62,365 bases of DNA from Mycobacterium lehmannii (GCF_002245535.1 NZ_NKCN01000028.1:1-62365), one strand, 5' to 3'. Positions 8,739 to 17,254 are shown, counted from the stretch's first letter. Made by a program: numbers and translations. The notes: generated from the sequence alone by a model not told the origin.

Positions 8739-10454
8739 GTGGTGACCGACACCCGCGACGACACCGACACCACGGTCGAAGAACCGCGGGAGAAGCCGGT
8801 CAAGACGTCCAAGGACACGCCTTGGTGGGTGCGCAACTACACCTTCACCGGCACCGCGCTGGGCCTGGTGTTCCTGTGGCTGTCGATGACGCCGTCGCTG
8901 CTCCCGCGAGGTCCGTTGTTCCAGGGGCTGGTCAGCGGAGGCGCAGGCGCTTTCGGTTATGCCCTCGGCGTGTTCGTGGTGTGGCTGGTGCGCTACATGC
9001 GGTCCAAGGACAGCAGCCCGCCCGCCCCGCGACAGGCCTGGATCGCCCTGGTGGTCATCGGCGTCATCGGCCAGATCCTGATGATCGTCTACTTCCACAT
9101 CTGGCAGGACGAGGTCCGCGATCTCAACGGTGTTCCGCGCATGGGCTTCTGGGATCATCCCCTGACCGCCGTGCTGTCCATCGTGACGCTGTTCGTGCTC
9201 GTCGAGATCGGGCAGCTGATCGGCAGGCTCGTGCGCTTCCTGGTCCGGCAACTCGAACGCGTTGCACCGCCGAGGGTTTCGGCGGTTGTGGTGGTGGTGC
9301 TGCTGATCGCGCTCACCATCGCGCTACTGAACGGCATCGTGGTGCGCTTCGCGATGAGCACGATCAACAACACGTTCGCGGCAGTCAACGACGAGACCGA
9401 CCCTGATTTCACGGCGCCCACATCACCGTTGCGGTCCGGCGGTCCCCAGTCGCTGGCCAGCTGGGAATCCCTTGGCCACCAGGGCCGGATATTCGTGGCG
9501 GCGGGGCCGACGGTCGAGCAGTTGACGGATTTCAACGGCCGGCCTGCCGTCGAACCGATCCGCGTCTACGCCGGTCTGCATTCCGCGGACGGAATCAAGG
9601 CAACCGCCGCGCTGGCGGCCCGCGAACTGCAGCGCACCGGCGGGCTGGACCGCGACGTCGTCGCCGTGGCCACCACCACCGGCACCGGCTGGATCAACGA
9701 AGCCGAAGCCTCTGCGCTGGAATACATGTACAACGGCGACACCGCGATCGTGTCGATGCAGTACTCGTTTCTGCCGAGTTGGCTGTCGTTCCTCGTGGAC
9801 AAGGAGAACGCGCGGCAGGCGGGTCAGGCGTTGTTCGAGGCCGTCGACGCGCTGATCCGGGAGATGCCCGAGGCGCAGCGACCGCGCCTGGTCGTGTTCG
9901 GGGAGAGCCTCGGATCGTTCGGCGGTGAAGCGCCTTTCCTCGCGCTCAACAACCTCATCGCCCGCACGGACGGTGCACTGTTCAGCGGCCCCACGTTCAA
10001 CAACACGATCTGGACGCAGCTGACCCGTGACCGCGACCCCGGCTCCCCGATGTGGCTGCCGATCTACGACGACGGCGAGAACGTCCACTTCGCCGCCAGC
10101 GCCCAGGATTTGAGCCGGCCGGACGGCCCCTGGGGGGATCCGCGGGTGGTGTACCTGCAGCACGCGTCGGACCCGATCGCGTGGTTCAACCCGGATCTGC
10201 TGTTCGCCGAACCGGACTGGCTAAAGGAGCCACGAGGTTACGACGTCTCCGGCCGGATGCAGTGGATACCCGTGGTGACGTTCCTCCAGGTGTCGGCGGA
10301 CATGGCCGTGGCCGTGGATGTGCCCGACGGGCACGGCCACGTCTACGTCAAGGATGTGGCCAACGCGTGGGCGGCGATCCTGCAGCCGCCGGGCTGGACA
10401 CCGGAGAAGACCGAACGCCTGCGGCCGCTGCTGAGCAGCGACGAGAAGGATTAG
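8739..10454 (+). CDS. Alpha/beta-hydrolase family membrane protein (Rv1069c-like)
   Basis: 571 aa. The N-terminal half is a membrane domain with about five hydrophobic segments between residues 30 and 210 (Abhydrolase_9_N type). The C-terminal half is an alpha/beta hydrolase with nucleophile Ser at about residue 390 in FGESLGSFGGE. The substrate is unknown; the layout suggests an envelope lipid or ester hydrolase. Start is GTG 8739 or the adjacent GTG 8742, 6-9 bases after the echA8 stop, so it is probably in the same operon. H37Rv Rv1069c occupies the same place. Confidence 0.85.
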   Translation: MVTDTRDDTDTTVEEPREKPVKTSKDTPWWVRNYTFTGTALGLVFLWLSMTPSLLPRGPLFQGLVSGGAGAFGYALGVFVVWLVRYMRSKDSSPPAPRQAWIALVVIGVIGQILMIVYFHIWQDEVRDLNGVPRMGFWDHPLTAVLSIVTLFVLVEIGQLIGRLVRFLVRQLERVAPPRVSAVVVVVLLIALTIALLNGIVVRFAMSTINNTFAAVNDETDPDFTAPTSPLRSGGPQSLASWESLGHQGRIFVAAGPTVEQLTDFNGRPAVEPIRVYAGLHSADGIKATAALAARELQRTGGLDRDVVAVATTTGTGWINEAEASALEYMYNGDTAIVSMQYSFLPSWLSFLVDKENARQAGQALFEAVDALIREMPEAQRPRLVVFGESLGSFGGEAPFLALNNLIARTDGALFSGPTFNNTIWTQLTRDRDPGSPMWLPIYDDGENVHFAASAQDLSRPDGPWGDPRVVYLQHASDPIAWFNPDLLFAEPDWLKEPRGYDVSGRMQWIPVVTFLQVSADMAVAVDVPDGHGHVYVKDVANAWAAILQPPGWTPEKTERLRPLLSSDEKD

Positions 10455-10463
10455 CGAAAAGGA

Positions 10464-10832
10464 TTAGGCCAGAACGCCTTTCAACGCGTGATATCCGCCG
10501 ATGACATCGGTCGCGCGGTGCAGGCCCAGATCGAGCAGCGCCGCCGCGGCCAGGCTGGAGGTGTAGCCCTCCGAGCACAGCACCACCCACTCGACGTCAT
10601 CGTCGACGGCCTGCGGCAGCCGCGCCTCGCTGGTCGGGTCGCAACGCCATTCGAGTACGTTGCGTTCGATCACCAACGCTTCTGCCACCTCCCCCTCGCG
10701 TGCGCGTTGGGCTTGCGGGCGGATGTCGACGAGGATCGCGCCGCGGTCCAACGCCGCGGGCACCTCGGCCGCCGGCAACCTGTGCAGGCGGGCGCGGGCG
10801 TCGTCCAGGATCCGGTCGATGCGACTTGCCAC
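10464..10832 (-). CDS. Rhodanese-like sulfurtransferase
   Basis: 122 aa single rhodanese domain. The DIRPQAQRAREG segment is the usual CH2A-like motif and the active-site loop is C86 in LCSEGYTSS. Rhodaneses carry a persulfide on this cysteine and transfer sulfane sulfur. It starts 2 bp after the cysteine dioxygenase gene, so the two form one operon; together they fit oxidation of excess cysteine and handling of the released sulfur. The Rv1066 position in H37Rv is equivalent. Confidence 0.85.
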   Translation of the reverse strand: MASRIDRILDDARARLHRLPAAEVPAALDRGAILVDIRPQAQRAREGEVAEALVIERNVLEWRCDPTSEARLPQAVDDDVEWVVLCSEGYTSSLAAAALLDLGLHRATDVIGGYHALKGVLA

Positions 10833-10834
10833 GA

Positions 10835-11380
10835 TCAGCCCTCCGGTCCGCCGGTCAGCTTGGTCCGATTGCGGCGCAACATGTTCCGTGCCGTCACCTC
10901 GTAATACGACATCGCGGTCAACGGCGGCGAATACGCGTGCACGCTCAGCGTGGGGGTGACCGGGGCCGAGGTGTCACGATCGGGTGCCCACACTACGTCG
11001 TGTACCCATCCCAGCGGGAAGGCGGCCTGATCCCCGGCGTGCAGCCTGCGTCGCCGCAATGCTCCACCGTCCCAGCGGGTCTCGCGCAACGCGCCCGAGA
11101 TCACCGTCAGGGCCCCAAGGGAGCCGCCGTGGTCGTGCATCTCGGTCGACCGGTCGGGCACCCAGCTGATCAGCCAGATGTCGAGCTCGTCATCACCATG
11201 GAGGCGGGTGAACCAGCGTTCGTCGCCAGGCGGTCCGCCAGCAGGCAGCAGGTGGTCGTAGCGACCGGTGAGCACATCGTCGGCGCAGCGGTCGGAAGCG
11301 AGCAACAGATCGGGCAGCCGCAGCCGCGTCGGTGCGGACACCGCGGGTACGGCAGTGGGCAGGGCTGCAGGGGAGGCCAT
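10835..11380 (-). CDS. Cysteine dioxygenase family protein
   Basis: 181 aa cupin. The three iron-binding histidines are visible as H82 and H84 in EMHDHGGS and H127 in GWVHDVV. The reaction is O2-dependent oxidation of cysteine to cysteine sulfinate in the cytosol. ATG 11380 is chosen because it has TTGGAG 8 bases upstream and begins the conserved part; the longer open frame to 11572 runs across a separate regulatory sORF. Upstream is the poly-Cys sORF at 11419-11454, so expression probably responds to charged tRNA-Cys. Synteny with Rv1065. Confidence 0.85.
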   Translation of the reverse strand: MASPAALPTAVPAVSAPTRLRLPDLLLASDRCADDVLTGRYDHLLPAGGPPGDERWFTRLHGDDELDIWLISWVPDRSTEMHDHGGSLGALTVISGALRETRWDGGALRRRRLHAGDQAAFPLGWVHDVVWAPDRDTSAPVTPTLSVHAYSPPLTAMSYYEVTARNMLRRNRTKLTGGPEG

Positions 11381-11418
11381 GAAAGCTCCAAGAGAACCGG
11401 AATCGGGCAGGGGCGGCG

Positions 11419-11454
11419 CTAGGGCCGACAACACTCCTGGCGTCCGGTCGTCAT
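11419..11454 (-). CDS. Leaderless poly-cysteine sORF, probable cysteine attenuator
   Basis: An 11-codon frame, MTTGRQECCRP then TAG, lies 38 bp upstream of the cysteine dioxygenase start and in another frame. Leaderless sORFs with consecutive Cys codons that attenuate sulfur-metabolism operons in response to cysteine are known in mycobacteria, and this one has the expected form and partner gene. Upstream there is an extended -10 (TGC at 11468-11470 and CAGGCT at 11462-11467), 7 bases before the ATG, consistent with transcription starting at the A of the ATG. Confidence 0.7.
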   Translation of the reverse strand: MTTGRQECCRP

Positions 11455-11461
11455 GAGAGCA

Positions 11462-11470
11462 AGCCTGGCA
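11462..11470 (-). promoter_or_regulatory. Extended -10 element for the cysteine sORF transcript
   Basis: Read on the minus strand this is TGC-CAGGCT, with 7 bases to the ATG of the sORF. The spacing is right for a leaderless start. No clear -35 is needed with an extended -10, and I do not see a good one. Confidence 0.45.
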
Positions 11471-11643
11471 TGGGCGTGCCATTCCAACCCGGCCGGAGGC
11501 GACGGTCCCGCACGCTCGGAGCCTGTCGTCGCAGGCCAGACGCGTGTTTGCGGGATCGGCGGATAGATTCACCGTGAGCGCAACCTCGGCGATCGGTGCA
11601 GCCGGTGTCGGTCGCGGGCGAGCCGTTGCCTAGATTGACGGGC

Positions 11644-12069
11644 ATGCGCATGCGTCACGGTGTCGCGGCGGCCGCAGTGATGGTGGGTGTCGTCGCGGGA
11701 TGTTCGTCGGGTACCGAAGACACCTCCGAGCCGTCGGCCGACTCGACGCCCACGGCCACCAGCTCGGAAACACCCACCGCGGCACCGGGTTCGGTCGCCG
11801 TCTCCCCCGACGGTGTCACCACCGCGGTCGGCGCTCCCGCCGACTCGACCGAGGAGGAGTACTTCAAGGCCTGCGCCACGGCGCGGCAGTGGATGGACGA
11901 ACAGGGTGGTGACCCGAAGTCACAGATCGAGCCCTACCTCGGCATGGTGCAATCAACGGATTCGGCGGGGCCTGGAACGTACGGCACACCGTGGACGCAG
12001 TTGCCGCCGCCGCGTCAGGCCGCGGTCATCGTCGCCGTGCAGGCGGCGGCCGACGGCCTCTGCGCCTGA
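11644..12069 (+). CDS. lpqV: Lipoprotein LpqV-like
   Basis: 141 aa, close to the 139 aa of LpqV. A type II signal peptide is clear: MRMRHGVAAAAVMVGVVAGC, with the lipobox cysteine at about residue 20, then a Ser/Thr/Pro-rich linker (to about 60) and a small domain with two further cysteines. It would be a lipid-anchored periplasmic-face protein of unknown function. ATG 11644 is chosen over an upstream ATG because the signal peptide begins there and TAGATT at 11631-11636 lies 7 bases before it, as in leaderless mycobacterial promoters. It is divergent from the cysteine operon. Confidence 0.75.
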   Translation: MRMRHGVAAAAVMVGVVAGCSSGTEDTSEPSADSTPTATSSETPTAAPGSVAVSPDGVTTAVGAPADSTEEEYFKACATARQWMDEQGGDPKSQIEPYLGMVQSTDSAGPGTYGTPWTQLPPPRQAAVIVAVQAAADGLCA

Positions 12070-12111
12070 AACCGGCGGCCAGAATCGGCGCCGGCAGGCG
12101 ACAATGGCGGC

Positions 12112-13110
12112 ATGGCTGGCAAGCGGGTCGCGCTGGCGCTGGGCAGCGGCGGCGCCCGCGGCTACGCCCACATCGGGGTGATCGAGGAACTTCAGGACCG
12201 CGGCTACGAGATCGTCGGCATCGCAGGATCGTCCATGGGGGCTCTCGTCGGTGGGCTGCACGCGGCGGGCAAGCTCGACGAGTTCTCCGACTGGGCGAAG
12301 TCGCTCACCCAGGGCGCCGTGCTGCGTCTGCTCGATCCCTCGATCACCGCGGCGGGCGTGCTGCGCGCGACCAAGATCCTCGACGCTGTTCGCGACATCC
12401 TGGGCGAGGTGCGCATCGAGGACCTGCCGATCCCCTACACGGCGGTCTCGACCGATCTCATCGCCGGCAAGTCGGTATGGCTGCAGAGGGGCCCGGTGGA
12501 CGCCGCGATCCGCGCGTCGATCGCGATCCCCGGCGTCATCGCACCGCATGTGCTCGACGGGCGTCTGCTCGCCGACGGCGGCATCCTCGAACCGCTGCCC
12601 ATGGCGCCGATCGCAGCCGTCAACGCCGACCTCACCATCGCGGTGTCCTTGGCCGGCAGCGAGGCCGGCGGCGGCGAAGAACCTGTAGAACCAGCGGGAC
12701 AGGGTCAACGCGCCACCACCGAGTGGCTGGCCAGGGTGTGGCGCAGCACCGCGTCACTGTTCGAGTCGAATGCGATGCTGAACCGCACGGGATCGGGACC
12801 GGAGGACGATCCGGCGGGCGGGGACAGCGAGGAGGAGCTCGTCGACGCGACGAAGGAAGCGTCCGTGGTGCCCAAGCTCGGGAGCTTCGAGGTGATGAAC
12901 CGCACGATCGACATCGCGCAGGCGGCGCTCGCCAGGCACCAGCTCGCCGGTTATCCGCCCGACATGCTCATCGAGGTACCCCGTTCGGCTTGTCGGAGCC
13001 TGGAATTTCACCGCGCCGCCGAGGTGATCGACATCGGTATCGAGTTGGCGGCCGCCGCACTGGACGCGTTCGACACCAAGCCCGAATCGCCTAGCGTGAC
13101 CGAAGATTAG
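12112..13110 (+). CDS. Patatin-like phospholipase (Rv1063c-like)
   Basis: 332 aa. Patatin motifs: the glycine-rich oxyanion motif GSGGARGYAHIG near residues 9-20, nucleophile Ser in GIAGSSMGALVGG, and the catalytic Asp in LADGGILEPLP. These enzymes release fatty acids from phospholipids or other lipid esters by a Ser-Asp dyad. The region 200-260 is an acidic insert of low conservation. Its stop overlaps the stop of the next patatin gene, which runs in the opposite direction, by 3 bases (13107-13110). Confidence 0.85.
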   Translation: MAGKRVALALGSGGARGYAHIGVIEELQDRGYEIVGIAGSSMGALVGGLHAAGKLDEFSDWAKSLTQGAVLRLLDPSITAAGVLRATKILDAVRDILGEVRIEDLPIPYTAVSTDLIAGKSVWLQRGPVDAAIRASIAIPGVIAPHVLDGRLLADGGILEPLPMAPIAAVNADLTIAVSLAGSEAGGGEEPVEPAGQGQRATTEWLARVWRSTASLFESNAMLNRTGSGPEDDPAGGDSEEELVDATKEASVVPKLGSFEVMNRTIDIAQAALARHQLAGYPPDMLIEVPRSACRSLEFHRAAEVIDIGIELAAAALDAFDTKPESPSVTED

Positions 13111-13952
13111 AGGCCGAGGTGCTCGGCGATCTGAGCGGCGACGCCGCGGCCCTGTCTGCGTCCCGCATGCGCAGACGGTGTCCGGCACGCGGGGTCGAGC
13201 GGGTTGGCGCCGAACGCCGCCAGCGACTCGTCGTCGGCGAACACGCCGAAAGTGTTGCGCGTGGTGACCTCGTCCCTGGCGCCCGTCCCGAACGGTGACG
13301 GCGACGACAGGCCCTGTGGGATCAGGGCGACCACGACATCGCAATCGTCGGCCACGGCCAGGTTGACGGTGCTACCGACGCCGCCGTCCATGAAGCGGCG
13401 CGACCCGATGGTGACCGGCGGCCACACACCGGGCACCGCGCAACTGGCCGCGACCGCGTCGACCAGCGAGACGCCCGAGGTGCGGTCGAACGCCACCAGT
13501 TCCCCGGTCTCGGTGTCGATGGCGGTGATGCGCAGATCGCGGTCGGGCCAGTCGTGCGACGGCAGCCGCTGCTCGATCACCCTTCGCCGCACGTCTTCGG
13601 CGACGGTGCCCGCAGCGAGCGCGATCGCACCGATCCGCTGCAGTTTCTCGGTTTTCGAGCCGGGAGCGGTCATCGCGTCGAGGAACATCTGGGTGATCGT
13701 CTCGATCCCCGCGCCGGGGTTGATCTCCGACGATGTCGCCGAGGTCTGCCGGTCGAACAACGCGGGCAGGCCGAGGCCGCTCCCGAGTTGTGCGGCGACC
13801 GTCGAACCCGCCGATGTGCCGACCAGAACGTCGGAGGCCAACAACGCATCGGCGGTCGCGGGCGACTCGTCGGCGATGCCGGTCAGGATGCCGGTCTCCC
13901 ACGCGATACCCGCCACGCCGCCCCCGGCCAGTACCAAAGCACGTCTCGTCAC
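13107..13952 (-). CDS. Patatin-like phospholipase (Rv1062-like)
   Basis: 281 aa. Glycine-rich start RALVLAGGGVAGIAWETG, nucleophile Ser in VGTSAGSTVAAQLG, catalytic Asp in RRFMDGGVGSTVN. It is a second patatin convergent with the one at 12112-13110; their gene ends share bases 13107-13110, leaving no room for a terminator. The pair keeps the Rv1063c/Rv1062 arrangement. Start GTG 13952 gives the standard N-terminus MTRRALVLAGGG. Confidence 0.85.
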   Translation of the reverse strand: MTRRALVLAGGGVAGIAWETGILTGIADESPATADALLASDVLVGTSAGSTVAAQLGSGLGLPALFDRQTSATSSEINPGAGIETITQMFLDAMTAPGSKTEKLQRIGAIALAAGTVAEDVRRRVIEQRLPSHDWPDRDLRITAIDTETGELVAFDRTSGVSLVDAVAASCAVPGVWPPVTIGSRRFMDGGVGSTVNLAVADDCDVVVALIPQGLSSPSPFGTGARDEVTTRNTFGVFADDESLAAFGANPLDPACRTPSAHAGRRQGRGVAAQIAEHLGL

Positions 13953-14001
13953 AGCCCGTGAGTGTGCCAGGTGAGCGGCGTCGCCCGCGCGGCCCCCAAC
14001 A

Positions 14002-15051
14002 CTACGCGAGGCCCTGCGCCGCCCTGCCGCTGATCAACGGTAGATCGAGATACGTTGCGATGCCGGGTTCTGCGGCGCACACCGCGGGCACCGAGTTCAC
14101 ACAGTGCGCCGCGGTGCCGACGATGCCGTACTCCGGGCCCTCTCCGCCGACCGCCGACTGAAAGCCCTTGACGACGATGTTGACATCCGGGTTGCCGCGG
14201 ACCTCCATCTCGTAACGCTGGCCTTCGGGGCCGAATGTCCAAGCGGGGTCGAGGTTTTCCTCACCCATCAGCCAGTTCACGGTGACTCGCACCACCGGTT
14301 CCTCGTCGACGAGGGCCTCCCAGTGGAATTTGCGGCCGGCGACCTGCCCCGGTTCGATGACACCGATCGGTGATTCGATCGGTGCAGTGGCGACCGCGAT
14401 CTCCTGCGCGGAGCGGACCTTCGGATCGGCACGGAAACCCACCTTGTCGACGATCATCTTCACCGCCTGGATGAAGCCACCGTCGAGCAGCTTCTGCATC
14501 GGTCCGCTGAGCGCCTTCTCCGGAACCTCACCAAAGCCCATCACGTGCCGTACGACGTCGGGTGCCTCGTAGGTGCGAAGGTCGGAATACTCTTCGGCCC
14601 GAACGAATGTCACGCCGGTCGAGAACGCGGAGAACAAGAGCGGAAACTTCTCGCTGATCCCGCCTGGCGCGATGCCGGTGCCGTGCAGCGTGGCATTTCC
14701 CGCGAGCGCCGCCTCTTGCAAAGGCGTGCCCTGCCGGGCGCTGGGATACACCCATCCGACCGGGGTGACGACGTTCTTACCGGACCGCAACAGTGCGGCC
14801 ACCTCGTCCGGATTGGGCAACAGCGGTGAGTAGATCACCGCGTCGGCGTCGAGGGCGAGGATGTCGTCGAGGCTGTTGGTCGCGGTCACCCCCACCGGCC
14901 CGATGCCGACGATCTCGCCGACGTCCTTGCCTGCCTTCGCCGGCGAGTGCACCCAGCACCCGACGAGTTCGAGGTCGGGATGTTCGAGCACACCCTTGAT
15001 CGCTGCGACGCCGACGCCCCCGGTCGCCCACTGCACCACCCGTAGGCCCAT
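14002..15051 (-). CDS. Dihydrodipicolinate-reductase-like NAD(P)-dependent oxidoreductase (Rv1059-like)
   Basis: 349 aa. N-terminal Rossmann motif RVVQWATGGVGVAAIKGVLEHP and a C-terminal domain resembling DapB/2,4-diaminopentanoate dehydrogenase relatives. It is not the lysine-pathway DapB, which is shorter; the substrate is unknown. ATG 15051 has GTGAGGAG upstream. A KstR-type palindrome begins 22 bp before the start codon, which hints at control by the sterol-catabolism repressor. The H37Rv neighbour in this place is Rv1059. Confidence 0.8.
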   Translation of the reverse strand: MGLRVVQWATGGVGVAAIKGVLEHPDLELVGCWVHSPAKAGKDVGEIVGIGPVGVTATNSLDDILALDADAVIYSPLLPNPDEVAALLRSGKNVVTPVGWVYPSARQGTPLQEAALAGNATLHGTGIAPGGISEKFPLLFSAFSTGVTFVRAEEYSDLRTYEAPDVVRHVMGFGEVPEKALSGPMQKLLDGGFIQAVKMIVDKVGFRADPKVRSAQEIAVATAPIESPIGVIEPGQVAGRKFHWEALVDEEPVVRVTVNWLMGEENLDPAWTFGPEGQRYEMEVRGNPDVNIVVKGFQSAVGGEGPEYGIVGTAAHCVNSVPAVCAAEPGIATYLDLPLISGRAAQGLA

Positions 15052-15073
15052 AACCGACTCCTCACCGCGAAAC

Positions 15074-15087
15074 TAGAACACGTTCTA
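15074..15087. promoter_or_regulatory. KstR-type operator
   Basis: TAGAACACGTTCTA is a 6-2-6 inverted repeat that fits the published KstR pattern TnnAACnnGTTnnA at every fixed position. It lies between the divergent reductase gene (start 15051) and the Ltp1-type gene (start 15270), nearer the former. Confidence 0.65.
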
Positions 15088-15269
15088 CTCTTGCAGGTCT
15101 ACACCACAACCCGTCCCGCGCGGGCCACAATGGCCGCGAAGGCCGTAATCAAGATCAGGTTCGATGCCAGGGGCCGCCGCAGGGTGACCTCCTCGACGCT
15201 TTCATCAGCCGCTAGACAGGTGGCGCGCTGTATGTTTCTGTCGATCGCAGGGCAGCGAAAGGATCATCA

Positions 15270-16472
15270 ATGTCGACCGCCAGTAGTAACAGGGTCTTCG
15301 TCGTCGGTGTCGGAATGACGAAGTTCGAGAAACCGGGCCGCCGTGAAGGGTGGGATTACCCTCAGATGGCCAAGGAGTCGGGCACCAAGGCACTCGACGA
15401 CGCCGGCATCGACTACTCCGAAGTCCAGCAGGGATTCGTCGGCTACGTCGCCGGTGACTCGACGTCGGGCAACCGAGCGCTCTACGAACTCGGCTTGACG
15501 GGTATTCCGATCGCCAACGTCAACAACAACTGCTCGACCGGTTCCACGGCGTTGTTCCTTGCCGCGCAGACGGTCCGCGGCGGGCTCGCCGACTGCGTCA
15601 TCGCGCTCGGTTTCGAGAAGATGCAGCCCGGCTCCCTCCAGGGCGGCCACGACGACCGCGAGTCCCCGATGGCCAAGCACGTCGCGGCGATGGCCGAGAT
15701 CGACGAGTTCGGCTTCCCCGTCGCGCCCTGGATGTTCGGCGCCGCGGGTCGTGAGCACATGCGTCAACATGGAAGCACCGCACAGCATTTCGCGAAGATC
15801 GGATACAAGAACCACAAGCATTCGGTGAACAATCCGTATGCACAGTTCCAGGAGGAGTACACCCTCGACGACATCCTGGCCGCGAAAATGATCTCCGACC
15901 CGCTGACCAAGCTGCAGTGCTCGCCCACGTCGGACGGCTCCGGAGCGGCGATCGTGGCTAGCGAGGACTTCGTCGACAAGCACGGCCTGGCGGGCCAGGC
16001 GGTGGAGATCGTCGGCCAGGCGATGACCACCGACTTCGGGTCCAGCTTCGACGGCAGCGCCAAGAACCTCATCGGCTACGACATGAATGTCAAAGCCGCG
16101 CAGCAGGTTTACGACCAGTCCGGCCTGGGACCGGCCGACTTTCAAGTGATCGAGCTGCACGACTGCTTCTCGGCCAACGAGCTACTGCTCTACGAGGCGC
16201 TGGGCCTGTGCGCCGAGGGTGAGGCGCCCAAGCTCATCGACAACAACGACACCACCTACGGCGGGCGTTGGGTGGTCAACCCCTCCGGCGGGCTGATCTC
16301 CAAGGGGCACCCGCTTGGTGCGACGGGTCTCGCGCAGTGCGCGGAGTTGACGTGGCAGTTGCGCGGTGCGGCCGACAAGCGACAGGTCGAGGGCGTCACC
16401 GCCGCGCTGCAGCACAACATCGGGCTCGGGGGCGCCGCGGTTGTGACCGCTTACCAGCGCGCCGAGCGCTGA
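15270..16472 (+). CDS. ltp1: Lipid-transfer protein/SCP-x thiolase, Ltp1-like
   Basis: 400 aa. The N-terminus (VFVVGVGMTKFEKPGRREGW) and the whole length fit mycobacterial Ltp1. It has the thiolase-fold nucleophile region NVNNNCSTGSTALFLAAQ, an HDCFSANE motif, and a C-terminal SKGHPLGATG with the conserved His. Such proteins act as thiolases or, with a DUF35 partner, aldolases on sterol or branched acyl-CoA. ATG 15270 follows GAAAGGATCATCA. The KstR-type site upstream supports a lipid or sterol role. Confidence 0.85.
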   Translation: MSTASSNRVFVVGVGMTKFEKPGRREGWDYPQMAKESGTKALDDAGIDYSEVQQGFVGYVAGDSTSGNRALYELGLTGIPIANVNNNCSTGSTALFLAAQTVRGGLADCVIALGFEKMQPGSLQGGHDDRESPMAKHVAAMAEIDEFGFPVAPWMFGAAGREHMRQHGSTAQHFAKIGYKNHKHSVNNPYAQFQEEYTLDDILAAKMISDPLTKLQCSPTSDGSGAAIVASEDFVDKHGLAGQAVEIVGQAMTTDFGSSFDGSAKNLIGYDMNVKAAQQVYDQSGLGPADFQVIELHDCFSANELLLYEALGLCAEGEAPKLIDNNDTTYGGRWVVNPSGGLISKGHPLGATGLAQCAELTWQLRGAADKRQVEGVTAALQHNIGLGGAAVVTAYQRAER

Positions 16473-16481
16473 TAGGGGATC

Positions 16482-16805
16482 ATGGACCGCATGCGGACCA
16501 CACGGATCCTCGCCGGAGTCGCCACCGTCGTGTGCGTGGCTGTCATGCTGCCCGCGGGTGTCGCATCGGCCGACGATCAGGAGTCGGCGCAGGAGGTCAT
16601 CAGCAAGCTGCAGGATCAGGGGTACAACGTGACGATCGACAAGATCGGCACGGCCCCGCTGTCCGACTGCGTGGTCACCAGCGTGCGCAATCCCCAGGAG
16701 TTCACCCAGTTGGTGCCGCTGCTCGGCGGAAATCAGGACGGGGTGCTGTTCCCCGTGACCATCAGCAAGCCGATCTCGGTGTCGCTGGACTGCAGCGGTC
16801 GCTAG
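16482..16805 (+). CDS. Small secreted protein, two-cysteine family (paralogue of 16862-17155)
   Basis: 107 aa with a signal peptide (hydrophobic segment at about 11-27, cleavage probably after ASA). The mature part holds GTAPLSDCVVTSVRNPQEF and a C-terminal LDCSG, so a disulfide is likely. It is clearly related to the convergent gene at 16862-17155, which has APLDECVVTDVRNARE and a C-terminal Cys. The function is unknown to me; the protein probably acts in the envelope. The start may be ATG 16482 or ATG 16491, which has better spacing to AGGGGAT. Confidence 0.75.
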   Translation: MDRMRTTRILAGVATVVCVAVMLPAGVASADDQESAQEVISKLQDQGYNVTIDKIGTAPLSDCVVTSVRNPQEFTQLVPLLGGNQDGVLFPVTISKPISVSLDCSGR

Positions 16806-16811
16806 CGACTC

Positions 16812-16850
16812 CGGTGTGGTTGGTTGCGGCAGGCGCGACCAACCGCACCG
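16812..16850. terminator. Hairpin terminator between convergent paralogues
   Basis: A 13-bp stem (16812-16824 with 16838-16850, one G-U pair on the RNA) with a 13-base loop separates the ends of two convergent genes. It could serve both strands. Confidence 0.6.
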
Positions 16851-16861
16851 AAACCGACGCA

Positions 16862-17155
16862 TCAGCGTGAGCAATCCGCGGTGACGGTGATCGTGCGCTG
16901 GGCCACCACCCGGATCAGGTCGTCGCCGCGTCGCACCAATTCGGTTCGCTCACGGGCATTTCGGACATCGGTGACGACGCACTCGTCGAGGGGCGCACTC
17001 CCGATCCGATTGACCTTGACGTCGAAGCCCTGTGCCTCGAGTGTGGCGATGGTCAGCTCCGCCGAATCGGCCGCCGACGCGATGGCCGCCGGCGTGAGAA
17101 TCGCACCGCATGCCACCGCGGCCAGCCCGACCATCGTCAACAGTATTGCGCGCAT
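16862..17155 (-). CDS. Small secreted protein, two-cysteine family
   Basis: 97 aa. Signal peptide MRAILLTMVGLAAVACGAIL with a following ASA-type cleavage region; the mature part contains LEAQGFDVKVNRIGSAPLDE then CVVTDVRNARE and ends TADCSR. Same family as 16482-16805 (shared pattern G-[YF]-[ND]-V, APL-x-[DE]-C-V-V-T-x-V-R-N). Start ATG 17155, with GAAGGGAGCGCGGT upstream. Function unknown; it lies in the same neighbourhood as lipid enzymes but nothing ties it to them. Confidence 0.75.
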   Translation of the reverse strand: MRAILLTMVGLAAVACGAILTPAAIASAADSAELTIATLEAQGFDVKVNRIGSAPLDECVVTDVRNARERTELVRRGDDLIRVVAQRTITVTADCSR

Positions 17156-17254
17156 ACCGCGCTCCCTTCGTGACCCGAAGACCCCGGTGGCCTTTCAGGT
17201 GGTACGACGGGACAACCGCGACGAAGGTTCAGCGCGATCTGATGGAAGGACGAT

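Noticed and set aside
7920..9251. 443-codon open frame antisense to echA8 and the Abhydrolase_9 gene
   Set aside because: It crosses two real genes, is rich in Arg, His and Gln, and carries no motif.
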